In this document: piece after piece, positions 10,040 through 22,084 of the stretch
Layout: each line of letters starts with the position of its first letter
Numbering within the stretch: the stretch's first letter is position 1
Assembly: GCA_018398585.1 (NCBI GenBank)
Contig: JAGTTD010000001.1
Span: 6,264,501-6,328,500, forward strand
Reading direction: 5' to 3'
DNA: 64,000 nt
Source: Simmondsia chinensis
Taxonomy: Eukaryota; Streptophyta; Magnoliopsida; Caryophyllales; Simmondsiaceae
Translations under genes and position numbers: made by a program
Notes under the pieces: model-generated
The model's input: the letters and a program-made list of their open reading frames with translations, nothing else
Database searches by the model: none
Told to the model about the DNA's origin: nothing

Positions 10040-13000
10040 GGAGTGATTAACTCCTCGCCCTCTGAGACAACTGGAAGCCCCATGCTAGGAGCTTGTTCCA
10101 CGGCAGAACGGGCCAAGCAATCAAGGTACAGACAGCTGCTCTTCCCTAAACAGAAGCTGAGTAGGAGCAGGCAAAGAAAAGGTGGTGATGAGACTCATCC
10201 TCAGCTCCACACAGAACACAAACTGTCAGATCGGTGCCTTGAACTCTGTGCCTCGTCAACCGATCCCGGGTTGACAACCTCTCATAAGCAGCTAACCAAA
10301 GCACAAAGGAATGCCTCGAAACATGTAAAGTGAACCAGAGCAAGTGATGGACTGAATCCTCAGCTCATGTACTCCGAATCATCTCCCATGCGGACTTGGT
10401 GGTGAACTTCCCCGAACGGTCGCCCAACCACCTAACAAGGTCCACAACACCAACTCGTGGATGGAAGTCCACCAAGTCCCAAATAGGAAGGAGCTTTGAG
10501 CGGCTCTATGGGAACTGCCACTGACTCCCCTCAATAATATCAGCTACTCTAGCATGCCAGGGAAGACCAGTAGATGTCAGAACTCAAGCAAAAAACCTCT
10601 CAGAGAGGCGCCCACATGGAAGCCAGAAATCTGCCCATAATGCCGTGTCCAGGCCATCACCTATGACATGACGAAAAGCACCCGAAGAGACACCATGGAG
10701 CTGAAGAATGTGGTGCCAACACCAAGAAGCCGACTTCGGAATCTGAATGGTCCAACAGCTACGACCTCGAAGTCGGTTTGCCCGGATCCAGCGCGGCCAC
10801 AATGAAGAAGGGTCGGAGAGAAGAACCCAAATGTGCTTCGTGATCAAAGCTTTGTACCACTCCTCAAGATGCTGAATTCCAAGACCTCCCTCCTTACGAG
10901 GGTAGCACAGATGCCTCCAGGAAACCTTCGCCCCACCAGGACTGAGCGAGGTGCCCCTCCCAAGGAAGGCTTCTAAGATAGTCTCTATCCGCCTGATAAT
11001 CGCTTTCGGCAACCTGAAGACTGAGGACCAATAAACTTGGATAGAGAAAAGCACGGACCTGATAAGCTGTAAACGGCCTACATAAGAAAGAGAGTGAGAG
11101 GTCCATAGCCGAATACAAGAGAGGATGCGATCTATAAGAGGCTTGCAGTCGATGTACCGAAGCCGAGAAGTGATGAGCGGCACCCTAAGGCATCTGACCA
11201 AGCAGTGGCCAATCCTAAATCCCAAAGTATCAACAATAGGGTGCTCAATATCGGGTCAACCCCGGGTAAGAAAATCGTGCTCTTAGTTGCATTCGAGGCC
11301 AAGGCCGAAAGAGCAGCAAAGCGATCCAACGACTCTTGAATCACAATCACACTATCAATATCACCCCTACAGAATATCATGAGGTTATCAGCAAAACAAA
11401 GGTGAGTGAGACGAGTCTGACAACATCCCGGATGGAAATGAAAACGACGATCAATAACTGCCTGACGAAAAATACCCTGAAGGCACACCATAGCTATGAA
11501 AAACAAATACAGGGAGAGAGGATCCCCCTGGCGGATACCCCAGCTAGAATCAAAGAAGCCCTAAAGCTCGGCATTAATGGCGACTGAGAATTGAGCAAGA
11601 GAGAGGCACTCACGAACCCAGCCCACCATGACCTTAGGAATACCCATACAACACTTACCAAGTCCCACCGAACAGTGTCAAATGCCTTACGAATATCCAC
11701 CTTCAGAGCACACCTAAATGAGACATGATAGTGGTAGTGTCTCATAAGCTCCTGCGCCATCATGACACTATGAAAGATATGCCGCCCCAGAGCAAAAGCT
11801 GTCTGAGAATAGTGAATTAGCCCAAGAAGAACACCCTTTAACCTGTTAGCAATGATCTTCGTAATGAACTTATAGACTACATTGCAACAGAAGATGGGAC
11901 GGAAGTCAGCGGAAGTGGGGGGTCTCTCCACCTTCGGTACTAAGCTAATGCGGGTAGTATTCAGGGCACCTAGCATGCACCCTAAGGAGAAGAAGGAGCA
12001 AACAGCTCGCAGCACATCATTACCAACAATCTCCCATGCCCTCTTAAAGAAGAGGGAGGAATACCCATTTGGCCCAGGAGCACGATCATCCCCAGTAGAA
12101 AAAATAGCATCCTGAATCTCAGCATTAGTAATTGGAAGGATAAAAGAGCAAGCCTGATCCTCATCCAACCTGCCTTCAAATAAATCAGAGACGTCCTTCT
12201 GAAGGGGGCCACTAGGCTAAAAAAGCATCTCTCGAAAATAAGATACTCCAGTCCTCGAAATCTCCTCCTCATCAAAGGTCCAAGTCCCATCCACACCCTC
12301 AATAGAAATAATTCGGTTCCTTGACTGCCTGTGAAAAACCGATCTATGAAAGAACCTGGTGCACTGATCACCCTAAGAGAGCCACTAGACACGAGACTTC
12401 TAAGGAGAGAAAGCCTCCTCATCACGGCAGAGCCTCGAGTACTCCCTCAAAAGCCGCAGCTCCTCAGTCATTAAGCGGGCACTATCAAGGTCAGCATCAA
12501 GGGCTCTCTATCCCGCCACCCAAGCATATCTAGCCACCTCCACACGAGCAGAAATATGGCCGGAGTGCTCAGTGTTGAGGGCCCGAAGCTCACCCTTAAG
12601 CTTTTTGAGCTTCTAGGTGAGCTGAAACATAGGAGAGCCATCAACATGCGTGGCCCAAACATTATGAACAAGGAGCAAGAAGTCCTCATGGTCAGCCCAA
12701 AAGTTAAAGAACGTGAAAGGAGTAGGCCAAGAGCGGCGCTCCCCAAGTCCTTTAACCACCAAAGCACTATGATCAGAAGACTCAATACGGGGAAGAGCCT
12801 CCATAAGGGAAACAGGAAAGGACCGAAGCCAGTCCTCACTCACCAAGCACCAATGAAGACGTCTGAGAAGAAGATCATCACCCTCACCCCCCCCCCCCCC
12901 CCCCCCGGCCTAGGTATAGCGAAGGCTGGTAAAAGCTAGTGGCGAAAGACCCGACTCAGAGAGACAATCCTGAAAGTCATCCATATGGCCCGGCCAGAAA

Positions 13001-13470
13001 GAGAACTTGTCGAAGCTATCACTGGGGCGAAGAAAGGTGTTAAAATCTCCAAGGAGTAGTCAAGGGGTCCCTTGGAGACTAACACTAGCAGACCTGATAT
13101 AACACCATAAATCACGACGCGGTCCCGGTGCATTAAAACCGTAGACAAAGGTAACAGCGAAACTGTAATCCCCACGAACATCCTAAACCCGACAAGTAAC
13201 AAATTGGTCTCAACTCCAAACAAGAGAGATAGAATAAACTCCCAGATCCCGACAAACAATAAGACGACACCAAGATCGAACTCCAGCAACCCCAGCATAG
13301 AGAGAGACCAACCATCCACACAACTAGAGATAGCAGACTCAACATTAGCAAGATTGGTCTTAGTCTCCATAAGACCAACAAAGTCAAGAAAGTGGGAGCG
13401 AATCCACTCCTGGACAACGTGAATAGAATTGGGGTTGGTAAAACCCCTAATATTCTAGGAACCAATCATC
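10040..13470 (-). pseudogene. LINE ORF2 relic: endonuclease, reverse transcriptase, zf-RVT
   Basis: Minus strand, broken into several frames. The endonuclease (about 13470-12700) shows GLMETKTN near 13370, whose Glu is a metal ligand in this family. The reverse transcriptase (about 12168-11280) shows DRAPGPNGYSS, VYKFITKIIANRLKGVLL, ALKVDIRKAFDTVRWDLV and the active-site block LCFADNLMIFCRGD, where the usual FADD has become FADN, removing one catalytic Asp. A thumb/connection-like region lies at 11225-10584 (SYVGRLQLIRSVLFSIQVYW). The C-terminal zf-RVT (10343-10146) has FVLWLAAYERLSTRDRL and CVLCGAEDESHHHLFFAC. A 20-bp poly(C) tract (12887-12906) lies in the endonuclease part. Confidence 0.92.
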
Positions 13471-13645
13471 ATACAAGTAATGAGAAGGAAGAGGGCCTAT
13501 CGACGGGCACCACGGCCCCGGGAGCTGGCTCGAGTCACTCTACGCTCCATAGCCGGAAGGCATCGAGAGGAAGTCGAGACGTCACCATCCTGATCAGACG
13601 GTAGACAAGCAAAACGGTTCGGCGAAGCAATACTCGGAGAGTCAA

Positions 13646-13679
<34 letters not shown>

Positions 13680-13894
13680 CCTCAATTCACAACACAGACC
13701 CAAGGCTCAACAACATTAACAAGATAAGGTTGGGCATCTATAATCTCGCTAGGAACAATGGCACGACTCAAATCTTCAGTGTCCTCAGCTGAAGGACTAA
13801 GCTCTGAGAGACCCAGGTGATCTCCAACCCGAGGAGAAGTCAACTCCGAGCGAACAATCTAGGTAACAGAAAAACTAGAAAGGGCAGCTAGGGA

Positions 13895-15255
13895 CTATCG
13901 TGACCCAGTTGGGGTCACGATTTTGGAAGGGCCTCGCACAACCGCTCCCCCACTCTCCATGGCCGGATCCTGAGGGCTCACAGCCGCCAGATCCTGAGAT
14001 GTAGGCAAGGACCCGCAATGTGAGGGGGAGCCTGAGACCACGAATTCCCCCTCCCTTTCCTGGCCCGAACCCAAATCAGGTCCGGTCGGAAGCACCAGGC
14101 CAGTGCTAGACTGGACCAACGGTGGGGTGCCCTCCGTACCAGACTCAGACACGGGGAGCCCAATGCTAGTGTGGCACTGAGCCGTTACCCCTTCCTCCTC
14201 AACAACAGCAACAGGCCCGTTAGGGGCCTCGGTTGTTGCAGGCTCGAGACCACCCACATCCCCCGTTTCACATTAGGGCCTTGTATTTCTAGGCCCAAGC
14301 ATCCCACCAGACCCAGTATGAACCCAATTAGCTCCCCTCAGCCCAGTGTTAGCAACACCACCTCCCTCCCCTGTAGCCCCACAATTCTTCTTCTTCTTGT
14401 TCTTCTTTTTCTTCCTTTTTCCAGATACCGGTGCCAGAGTTTCAGCAAGAGCGTTAGGTGTAGGAGGAATAACGTTCGAGGTATGGCATGAATGGCCAAA
14501 AACTTCACTTTTTCGACAACGTTTCGACATTCCTTCATAATGAACGGTCATAGGAATACGAGAACCATTATAATCAATAATCAATTTCTTAGCCGGATCC
14601 ACCTTTGGTTCAATTTCCACACAAACTCTAGCATACTTCATCATTGTCCTCTCTAGGGTAGCTTTGTCCATGTAGAGCGGCCGCCCAGCCCCACTAGCAA
14701 TGGAACAAAGAACCCCTTCCGTCTACATGGACACCGGAATGCCATGTAGTTGGACCCAAATTGAAATTTTTGCCATATTTTGAAAGGGGATAAAGTCTTC
14801 CCTCCAACGGTTAAGGGAGAGAAAATGGCCCTTGATGCACCAAGGGCCACCACGAAGCACATGTTCTGATGCCGCAGCCAACTTAAACCCGAAGTAGTAG
14901 GCATCACCGTTGGATATAACACACTCAAGACCCCCTAAAGCATGTTAGCGATGGCCACGCACCTAGAGTATGCAATCCTACTACCAATAATACGACCGAC
15001 TATGCATTGGTCCCATTTTTCACATCAGGGGGCAACATCTTCATCAGTTATAGTGGTTACAATTTCACCATTAACAATATTCGGTTGAATGAATCTTAAG
15101 ATATCCTCTTGGGGTGATGCTCGAATAGTTTCGGCCCAAGATAAGAGACCAAAGCCACCCGAGCCATCACCACTAGCACCAGCACCATCATCAGCAGTCC
15201 CACGTGCTAGATTTGAACCCGAACCCACGTCAAGGGACCCGGTCTCCTCAGCCAT
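13895..15255 (-). pseudogene. LINE ORF1 relic: DUF4283 domain plus CCHC-type knuckle
   Basis: The start MAEETGSLDVGSGSN (15255) leads into SWAETIRASPQEDILRFI, a common opening for plant LINE/gag-like ORF1 proteins. A frame-shifted DUF4283 core follows (about 14930-14650). At 14671-14450, YARVCVEIEPKVDPAKKL, RIPMTVHYEGMSKRC and SEVFGHSCH form the knuckle, with one usual Cys replaced by Ser. The tail (14257-13895) is Pro/Gly/Ser-rich. The likely role is RNA binding and RNP assembly. A 30-bp poly(C) tract (13647-13676) lies just downstream, between ORF1 and ORF2. Confidence 0.85.
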
Positions 15256-15565
15256 GCAACATGAGAAAAAAAAAAAACGCAGGAAAAAACCCTAGAAGAG
15301 TAGCGTAGGCAAACACCACAACCACTAGGTGCCACCAGCCACCTCCCACAGTTTAACAATCCGACCAAGAAGCACCACTAGAACCCCAGAACACCACAGC
15401 AAGAGAAGGACTAGGAGAACTTACAATTTCGAGCAGAGAAGACCCCCAATCACCAGGAGAGAGAAAGAGAACCTAGCGCTGCCGCCACAACACCGGGGAT
15501 GGCCAGACAACCACCAGAAGGGCAAGAAGGGAGAGGCGAGCCACCAAGGATGAGTCACCAGTGAT

Positions 15566-16127
15566 TAGGGGTGAACAAAAATGGTCCGGACTGGTAGACG
15601 GGACTGGACCGACCGACCATATATCGGTCAGGTCCTCGGTCCTCATATATGTGCTTAATCGATCTTCGGTCCGATCCGGTCCAAGACTGAAAAACCCGAA
15701 GACCGGACCAAAGACCGATCAATATCAATTACCCATTAAATATTTTGGGTAAATAATTTTAATATATAATTAATGTATAATGTATGTATCTAAAAATATT
15801 AAATCTTAGAAAATTAAATATTTATTTTTTACTATTTAATAATTATATAAATATGCTGTGTAACTAACCTTAAATTATATATATATATTTTGTAAATTAT
15901 GCTATTATCATTATTCTCGAATTTTTAACCTTCGTATAAAAATATTTTTCTTCTTATAAATGAAATTGTTAGATAAAAGTCGGTCCAAATCGGTCCGGTG
16001 GTCTTGGACCGAACCGACCCGGTTTTAATCAGTCAAGTCCTCAATCTCATGATTTGACGTACTTTGGTCTTCAGTCCGATCAGGTCCAGTCCGGTTCGGA
16101 CCGGTCTTGGACCGATGTGCACCCCTA
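15566..16127. mobile_element. hAT-type MITE nested in the LINE 5' UTR
   Basis: Terminal inverted repeats TAGGGGTGAACA at the left and TGTGCACCCCTA at the right. The 8-bp TSD is CCAGTGAT (15558-15565) / CCGGTGAT (16128-16135), one mismatch. The inner arms are rich in CGGTCC/GGACCG repeats and the centre is AT-rich. No coding capacity. LINE 5' UTR sequence continues on both sides, so the MITE is younger than the LINE. Confidence 0.88.
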
Positions 16128-16440
16128 CCGGTGATGGGGTTGAGAGCCCCAATGTCCTACATTAAAACACCCTAACCCCAAAACCCTAGCACCCTCTCTC
16201 GTTATTCACCCTCTAACGGCCGCCATAATCACCAGCGAGCATCACCACCAGGAAGTGGTGGCGCCGGCGAATGCACTGCCACCGATCCCAACCCCGAACG
16301 ACTGGCCATGCGCTCGCACGCGCCAACCCTAGTTGAGGTCGTGAGATTCACACGCCACCCTCAGATTGCCTCCCATGCATACATGCAAATAGCATTCCTT
16401 ATTAAAGTGTTGTGGAAGCCTAATGTACACTATGTACACA

Positions 16441-16560
16441 TTCAAATATATATATTTTTTTCAATAAATAGCGACAAAGTCGTAATACATAATAGGCGAC
16501 TCGAACAAGTGAAGCCTAAAAAACCCGAATAAACTTAAGAAAAAGAAACACAAAACAGAA
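16441..16560 (-). mobile_element. 5'-truncated LINE tail
   Basis: Minus-strand LINE 3' end: poly(T) followed by CAATAAATAGCGACAAAGTC and GGCGACTCGAACAAG...GAAGCC. This pattern also appears at 38.3, 46.3 and 63.3 kb next to complete or truncated ORF1-type LINEs. The right boundary is uncertain. Confidence 0.5.
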
Positions 16561-16724
16561 ACTTAAGAAAACGGAAAATCATATAAGAAAATCTTTGATT
16601 ACCTTTGTGATACAACAGTGTTGGTCAATTTTTAGTTAGGAAGTGACAAAAGACTATATTGTATTGTTAGTTTGGATGGGGCAGGAACCGAGATGAACAT
16701 AGATAAACCTGATGATGTGTTCAT

Positions 16725-16917
16725 TTTTTTTTTTTTTTTTTTTGATAATGAGAGATTGGGTTACCACAACCGACTTCGGTCTATGAAAACAGCCCACAAG
16801 CCCCCATGAGTAAGTAAGTCATGAGTATATCCTCAGCGAGAACGAACTCCTAACCCCTGGACGATGACCGCATGGGTAAGAGACGCCACCAACTGAGACA
16901 CCCCCATGATGGGCAAC
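16725..16917 (-). mobile_element. tRNA-derived SINE
   Basis: Minus strand: an A-box-like GTCTCAGTTGGTGG and B-box-like GGAGTTCGTTCTC about 40-50 nt apart, then a 3' A tail seen as about 20 T on the + strand (16724-16743). The flanks GATGTGTTCAT (16714-16724) and GATGTTCAT (16918-16926) are an approximate TSD. This family is different from the 5S-headed one. Confidence 0.6.
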
Positions 16918-17520
16918 GATGTTCATCCTTAGAGATGATTTTGTTTCTTGGTTTTGACAGTGAAAAAAATGGTATTGCCCTATCCATGACATCATTTAAG
17001 TTTGAGGGTAACGTAAAAGCTCAAGAACCCGAGTGGTTAAGAAAGTTTTACAACGACTGCATGTAACTCCTATTTCCAAATTGTGGTGTACAATGATAAT
17101 ATGATTGCAATGCAGAATGCAAATGGCCTAAATATATTTATGTTAAATCGAGTAGTACCAACCAAACAACCATTAACTTAAAAACAATACTCACATTGGA
17201 TCCGTCTCAAAATCAATTATATTGTTGCGAGTTGTCTTACTTTGTCAATCCTAGCATTAACAAGGACATGTTTGGTATCGTTTTTTTATTTTCAATTTTA
17301 TTTGTAAGAAAATAAAATTCAGATTTTGATAATAACCTTGTCTTATTTTTAATTTTTTACTTTCAATTTTCACTTAAAATAGAAATTACAAAGGAAAAAC
17401 CAAAAATATTAATTCTAAAATATAATTTTCAAAATTTTTAAAAATAAAAATTTACTACCAACTAACTAGGCCCTCAATTGTAGGATTTGTAGAAGGCATT
17501 GAGCCTTTCACCACTGTCTG

Positions 17521-17545
17521 TGGGCCGGACATCAGCCCATGGGCC
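17521..17545 (+). promoter_or_regulatory. Site II elements of the RPL23A promoter
   Basis: TGGGCC at 17521-17526 and again at 17540-17545, plus the inverted form AGCCCA at 17534-17539. These TGGGCY motifs are the TCP-bound site II elements typical of plant ribosomal-protein and proliferation genes. Here they are clustered just upstream of a TATA-like box and a telo-box. Confidence 0.8.
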
Positions 17546-17560
17546 GAGTATGATGGTACC

Positions 17561-17567
17561 TATAAAA
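17561..17567 (+). promoter_or_regulatory. TATA-like box of RPL23A
   Basis: TATAAAA, about 40 bp upstream of the telo-box and downstream of the site II cluster. The position fits a core promoter with transcription starting near 17590-17605. Confidence 0.6.
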
Positions 17568-17604
17568 TTCACGACGACTCGTCTTCTCGTCTCTCCCATT
17601 TTTG

Positions 17605-17613
17605 AAACCCTAA
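17605..17613 (+). promoter_or_regulatory. Telo-box of RPL23A
   Basis: AAACCCTAA, the interstitial telomere motif that acts with site II elements in plant translation-machinery promoters. It lies around the likely transcription start. Confidence 0.8.
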
Positions 17614-17634
17614 TTTCGCAGCTCGATTGCAGGT

Positions 17635-17661
17635 TCTCTCTCTCTCTCTCTCTCTCTCTCT
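17635..17661 (+). repeat. (TC)n microsatellite in the RPL23A 5' leader
   Basis: About 13 TC units within the leader between the telo-box and the start codon. Pyrimidine-rich leaders are usual in these genes. The stretch GCAG/GTTC...AACAG around it could also be a short 5' UTR intron. Confidence 0.8.
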
Positions 17662-17796
17662 GGTATCAGTTTGTATCGGGAAAATTTTTCATTACGAATA
17701 TGCGATCTGATATCCGCTATGACAATGATGTAAAGTAACTGAGGATCTTTGTTTGATAACAGGTTTAGCTGATTAGGTAGGCAGGGTTTGTGCAAA

Positions 17797-20590
17797 ATGG
17801 CGCCTGCAAAAGGTATGCAATTCGCGCTGCTTTTGCTTCGACTCGTTAAACTTAGTAGTTTCCTTTTGATGAATGTATTTTGTTTTCTTTTGATTTTGTC
17901 CTTGATTTCATGATATAGCTTAGTGTAATTTGCTGGCCGAATGGTTCGGGAAGTGGCAGTTAATGTCATTTTGAGCGTTAAAGATCTGTGCAGTAATTTT
18001 GATTACATAGTGATTAAATTGAAGTACAGTTGAAGGGATAGACTCGTAAAATAGAAGGTAAATTATGTATTTGTATTCTGAAGTTTGGTTTAGTAATTTT
18101 TTAGTTTATAAACTTTATGAAGTAATTTTTTTAGTCTGAAAGTTATATATTTTAATAAAATTGTTCAAATGATGGTAAATTTGTAGTTATTTATCAGTAA
18201 ATCCACCAGCCCTTCAGTATTCTCTTCATCTCACATCCGAACAATAATATTGTGATACTGCTGATGAAAAAGAGTTGGATGGAAGGCCTATTTTACTCCC
18301 GTACACATTGCTATTTGGACTATTGTGTTATTTATATGTTACTTTTGGACTAAAATGTAATTTCACAAAGTTCGTGGTATAAAAAATTAATATACCAAAC
18401 TTGACAATATTGATGCATGATTTACCCTAAAACTTAGTATATTTTGGTTCTATTTGATTGAAGGAAAGATATTTTCTTTCAGTAAATACTTCTAAGAAAT
18501 ATTTGCTTTTTTTTTTTTTTTAAATTTTCTTTTGTCTGGTTTATAAATTGAATTTTATGATATCAATTTGTATATAATTGCTTTTCTAAAAGAGCCTCGT
18601 GCAGGAACTTTAGTAGGTCCATTTCCAGTATTTAGATTTGATCCATTTCAGAATAAAGTTATGTTCATGATTTATGATTAATAGGTAAAAAGCCTCCCAT
18701 ATATGGAAGAATGTTTTCCCCTTTTCTTTGAGAGAAGGTCAAAGGAAAACCTTTTCTTCTAATTTACAATTGCTAATCATTCATTATATGGAAGGAATAA
18801 AACTAGGAAGAAATAGGCTCCTCCATAACCAAACTGCTCAGAGTGTCCCGACGTGTTATTTTTTATGATGTTGAGCTTTGTACTGTGTGAGGTTGGTGAT
18901 TGCAGTGTATATTTGTGGGGTAAATGTTTTGCGGTAATGTATTTTGGCCCCATTGTGTTAATTCAACTCTTATAGAGATGTTGTAAGTTTTTGTTAGATG
19001 GTGGAATAATTGAGTATATGGTTGCATAACTACCAAAGGGGGTACCAACATGCCGTCACCGGATCTCATTAGAACTTCGAAGTTAAGCGTGCTTGGGTGA
19101 GAGCTGTACTAAGATGGGTGACCTCCTGGGAAGTCCTCATCCTCAGGTTGGGGGGCACTCGGACACAACCTCTCTTCAAGGGTAATACCCTGAAGGGGGA
19201 AGGCTGCGTACATTCGCCCCTCTTAGACCCTGCTCAGGCGGGAGCCCTTGGGGCACTGGGTATGTTGCTCATGTTGCTCGTATGGTTGCATAACCACGTT
19301 CATGGTGAGCATACCACTGTCGTTCAATGAGTCTTTCTTCAAAGTATAGAACCTATCTTTACATACCCTATAATTTGTGGCCTTCATGTAGAATTTGAAA
19401 TCCCAATGGACTTTCACTAGCATGTACTTATCTGCATTTTGATGTTGGATGAGTGCTGCTGGTCTTCTGCTATTTTCTATTCAAAATATTTGTCGACGTA
19501 TGAAATGTGAATTATGGGAGTCATTATGAATGTGCAGCTGACCCTACAAAAAAGGCTGACCCGAAGGCCCAGGCCATGAAGGCTGCCAAGGCAGTCAAGT
19601 CTGGTTCAACAACCTTTAAGAAGAAGGCAAAGAAGATCAGGACAAAAGTTACATTCCACCGGCCCAAGACATTGAAGAAGGACAGGAACCCCAAGTACCC
19701 ACGCATCAGTGCACCACCCAGAAACAAGCTTGACCACTACCAAATTCTGAAGTACCCCTTGACAACTGAATCAGCAATGAAGAAGATCGAAGATAACAAC
19801 ACTTTGGTCTTCATTGTGGACATCCGAGCTGACAAAAAGAAGATAAAGGATGCTGTCAAGAAAATGTACGATATTCAGGCTAAGAAAGTGAATACCTTGA
19901 TCAGGTAAATGCTGAAGCTTCTAATTTCTCAGTCTTCCTCTGGTTTATTCTATACTTATTGATCTAATTACGGATATATTGCCTTTCTGCCTTGTGTTTA
20001 GATGGATTTAGCTGCCTTTCTTGTTTGGTTAAGCTTTTTGTACTGAATTTGTCATTGTTTAACAGCTCTGGCATGTATATACTTGGTTAATGTAGTTGAC
20101 ATTAGTACACTTAGTGGGTTTGGTACTCAGGCTTATGTATATCTTTGTTAGTGTTCACCGTTGATTCGAATTGAGGATGTTATATAATGTAACAATAGTT
20201 GCCAGCTATGTGCTTTCCAATGAACTTCTGTGAAGGCCTGTAGGATGTAAGTATGCTATGTTCTGTTCGCAAATATCTACTTTATAAATGTTTATATGTT
20301 GAAAACAGTATTGAATTTAATCAATATAAGGCTAAATAGCGACTCATGTTGCTTAGACTAAACCAATGGGATCGTGGTGATGACCACGAACCACAATTAG
20401 CCAAGCTCCAAAAGGCTTGATGAAATGCAATGGCATCCTTTTTACAATTCTAATCGATCTTATACTTTCTCAACTTACGTGTTCTATTTTGAATGGCGTT
20501 GACAGACCTGATGGAACAAAGAAGGCATATGTTCGATTGACGCCAGATTATGATGCCTTGGATGTAGCCAACAAGATCGGAATCATCTAA
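17797..20590 (+). CDS. RPL23A: 60S ribosomal protein L23a (uL23), three coding exons
   Basis: Large-subunit protein that binds 25S rRNA near the polypeptide exit tunnel and helps dock SRP and other nascent-chain factors. Coding exons: 17797-17812 (MAPAK plus one base), 19538-19904 and 20506-20590 (stop TAA), all with GT-AG introns; 468 nt, 155 aa, the expected length for plants. It has a Lys/Ala-rich basic N-terminal extension, then [60 protein letters not shown] and the C-terminal [20 protein letters not shown]. The ATG context (AAAATGGC) is good, and the tiny first exon split from the body is common in this family. Intron 1 (1.7 kb) carries a MITE and a 5S-headed SINE, yet splice sites and frame are intact. 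The promoter has site II and telo-box motifs. Confidence 0.97.
18057..18429. mobile_element. MITE-like foldback in RPL23A intron 1
   Basis: The left end GGTAAATTATGTATTTGTATT and right end ATGATTTACCCT form inverted repeats. Inner matches are TTTTTTAGTTTATAAACTTT on the left and a complementary 'ATACCACGAACTTTGTGAAAT' type arm on the right. The same end sequence occurs in the TRM intron (29957-30358). TSD not fixed. Confidence 0.5.
19031..19280 (+). mobile_element. 5S rRNA-headed SINE, full-length copy 4, in RPL23A intron 1
   Basis: 14-bp TSD TATGGTTGCATAAC at 19017-19030 and 19281-19294. The 5S head keeps GAAGTTAAGCGTGCTTGGG (box A) and AAGATGGGTGACCTCCTGGG (box C). The body has CTGAAGGGGGAAGGCTGCGT and CAGGCGGGAGCCCTTGGGGC, and the tail is GGGTATGTTGCTCATGTTGC. 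It shares orientation with the host gene. Confidence 0.92.
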
Positions 20591-22084
20591 GATGATGCAT
20601 CGGAGCCCTACTGCTTGGAGTTGTAAGGTGTTATGGGGGTAGTGTATCATTATTTCAGTATGAAATGAACATCCAGTGTTTGAAGAAGAGTATTTTAGCA
20701 TTCTGAAGACTGGCTGCTGTTTAGTTACAATTTTTTGACGGAGTTTTTGGGAATTTTAAATCTTTTATTGGTAGGAGATGAGTTCTTTCTCTTCTATTTT
20801 GAAGTTACTATAGTCTTAGCATGAGAGTGTTTTGGCTTTTACAAGGCAATGTTGGGAGGGAACTTCAAATGCATGTCAGATATGGCATCAATTCAATCTC
20901 TTATAGAGATATGCTGATGTGTCAAATCTGGCACCTTGAAACCGTCTCAAATAGGATCCCATATCGTGTGAGATAGTTATTGCTTTGACAAAAATTATTA
21001 TTACCAAAGTCATGATGTGACTTATAAATGCCTAATTATGTTTGATTTTTTTTTTTTTTCAAGGCATAATGGGGATTTGAGGTCTAAGGGAGCAGAGGAC
21101 GGAGAGTGAAGTTACGATTTCTTTTTCTTGTTCTTCTTTTTAAGCAAAGTTATAAATTTTTCTGGATAATTTTATTACTATTTTAATTACAATTTTTAAT
21201 TTTTACCCATATACCCAATTGTCAAACAAATGCAGTTCGTTTCCTCTTCTTGACATTGATTTGGCTTTTTTCAACCACATTTTTCTTGTCTATCATAATT
21301 TTATCTAGAAATGATTTATTTAAAATTTTTTTTACTCTATTAGTTAAGATGAAATAACTTTTTAGTTTAAAAATGGACAAATAATATTATCTTTTTAGTC
21401 CAAGTTTTTAAACACTCAAAATACCATCGTCTCTTCCATCTTTACCCTAATGAGACGTCCTCACCTTTCTGACATTGCTCTGCTCGTCAAAATCAGCGCC
21501 AGACCAGTAGTCCTGACCCCTAATGCCCATGAGACTGGACCACTGACAATGAAACTTACCCACTCACCCAACTCCTATCCCGTCGACACCAACTGACATC
21601 AACACTGACGCAACTTGTTGAATTGATAGCCCCTACCTCCGGTGATATTTTGTAGCTATGTTCAGATCTAGAATAATGATGGAATGGGATTAAGATTTTG
21701 TGAGATGTTGGTGCAAAATCGATGGCCACCTTGTGACAAACCTCCAAAACAGAATCATAGCGATGCCAATGGTGCCTATGCATGTGGTGGCACCATCGCC
21801 TACGTGCTACCAATAAGAACCAGTGAACTAGGTGGTGAATGTCAACTCCCTCCGTTTTTGTCTCCCTCTTTCCCTCTTTCCCTTCCTAATTTCTCTATCC
21901 CTTACTCTTACAAGATACTACCTTATAGAAAGATAGTTTTCGGAAAGTCCTTAACCTTAAACTGAAACTAGACTCCATCAAATGAAAACAAACATATCTA
22001 ATGCAAATAGGCAACCATGCACTATTTAAGCCAAATAAAACACCAACAGTAACACCTAAGTTCTATTTCCTAGCAATATTTTTA
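20591..22084. other. RPL23A 3' UTR and intergenic DNA
   Basis: The RPL23A 3' UTR should cover the first few hundred bases. From about 21000 the sequence is AT-rich with poly(A)/poly(T) runs and no gene. The open stretch at 21684-21965 has no recognisable product. Confidence 0.5.

Larger units (their letters stand above)
9663..16387 (-). mobile_element. Full-length L1-type LINE (non-LTR retrotransposon), degenerate
   Basis: Bounded by the 13-bp TSD AATAGCATTCCTT at 9650-9662 and 16388-16400. On the minus strand the order is 5' UTR (from about 16387, interrupted by a hAT MITE at 15566-16127), ORF1 (from 15255), ORF2 with endonuclease, reverse transcriptase and a zf-RVT Cys/His domain, a 3' UTR (about 10040-9663), and an A-rich end GATTTATTAAAA. 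Length without the MITE is about 6.2 kb, normal for a complete plant L1. Both ORFs carry stops and frameshifts, so the copy is dead. Confidence 0.93.

Noticed and set aside
19031..19280. Cassandra TRIM retrotransposon (which also carries 5S sequence)
   Set aside because: There are no paired LTRs, no TG...CA ends, no primer site or polypurine tract, and TSDs are 13-20 bp rather than 5 bp; the tail is (TTG)n, as in a SINE.
19507..19537. N-terminal extension of RPL23A exon 2 (a start codon at 19507 in frame)
   Set aside because: This stretch is intron sequence before the CAG acceptor at 19535-19537; the true start is in the 16-nt exon at 17797.
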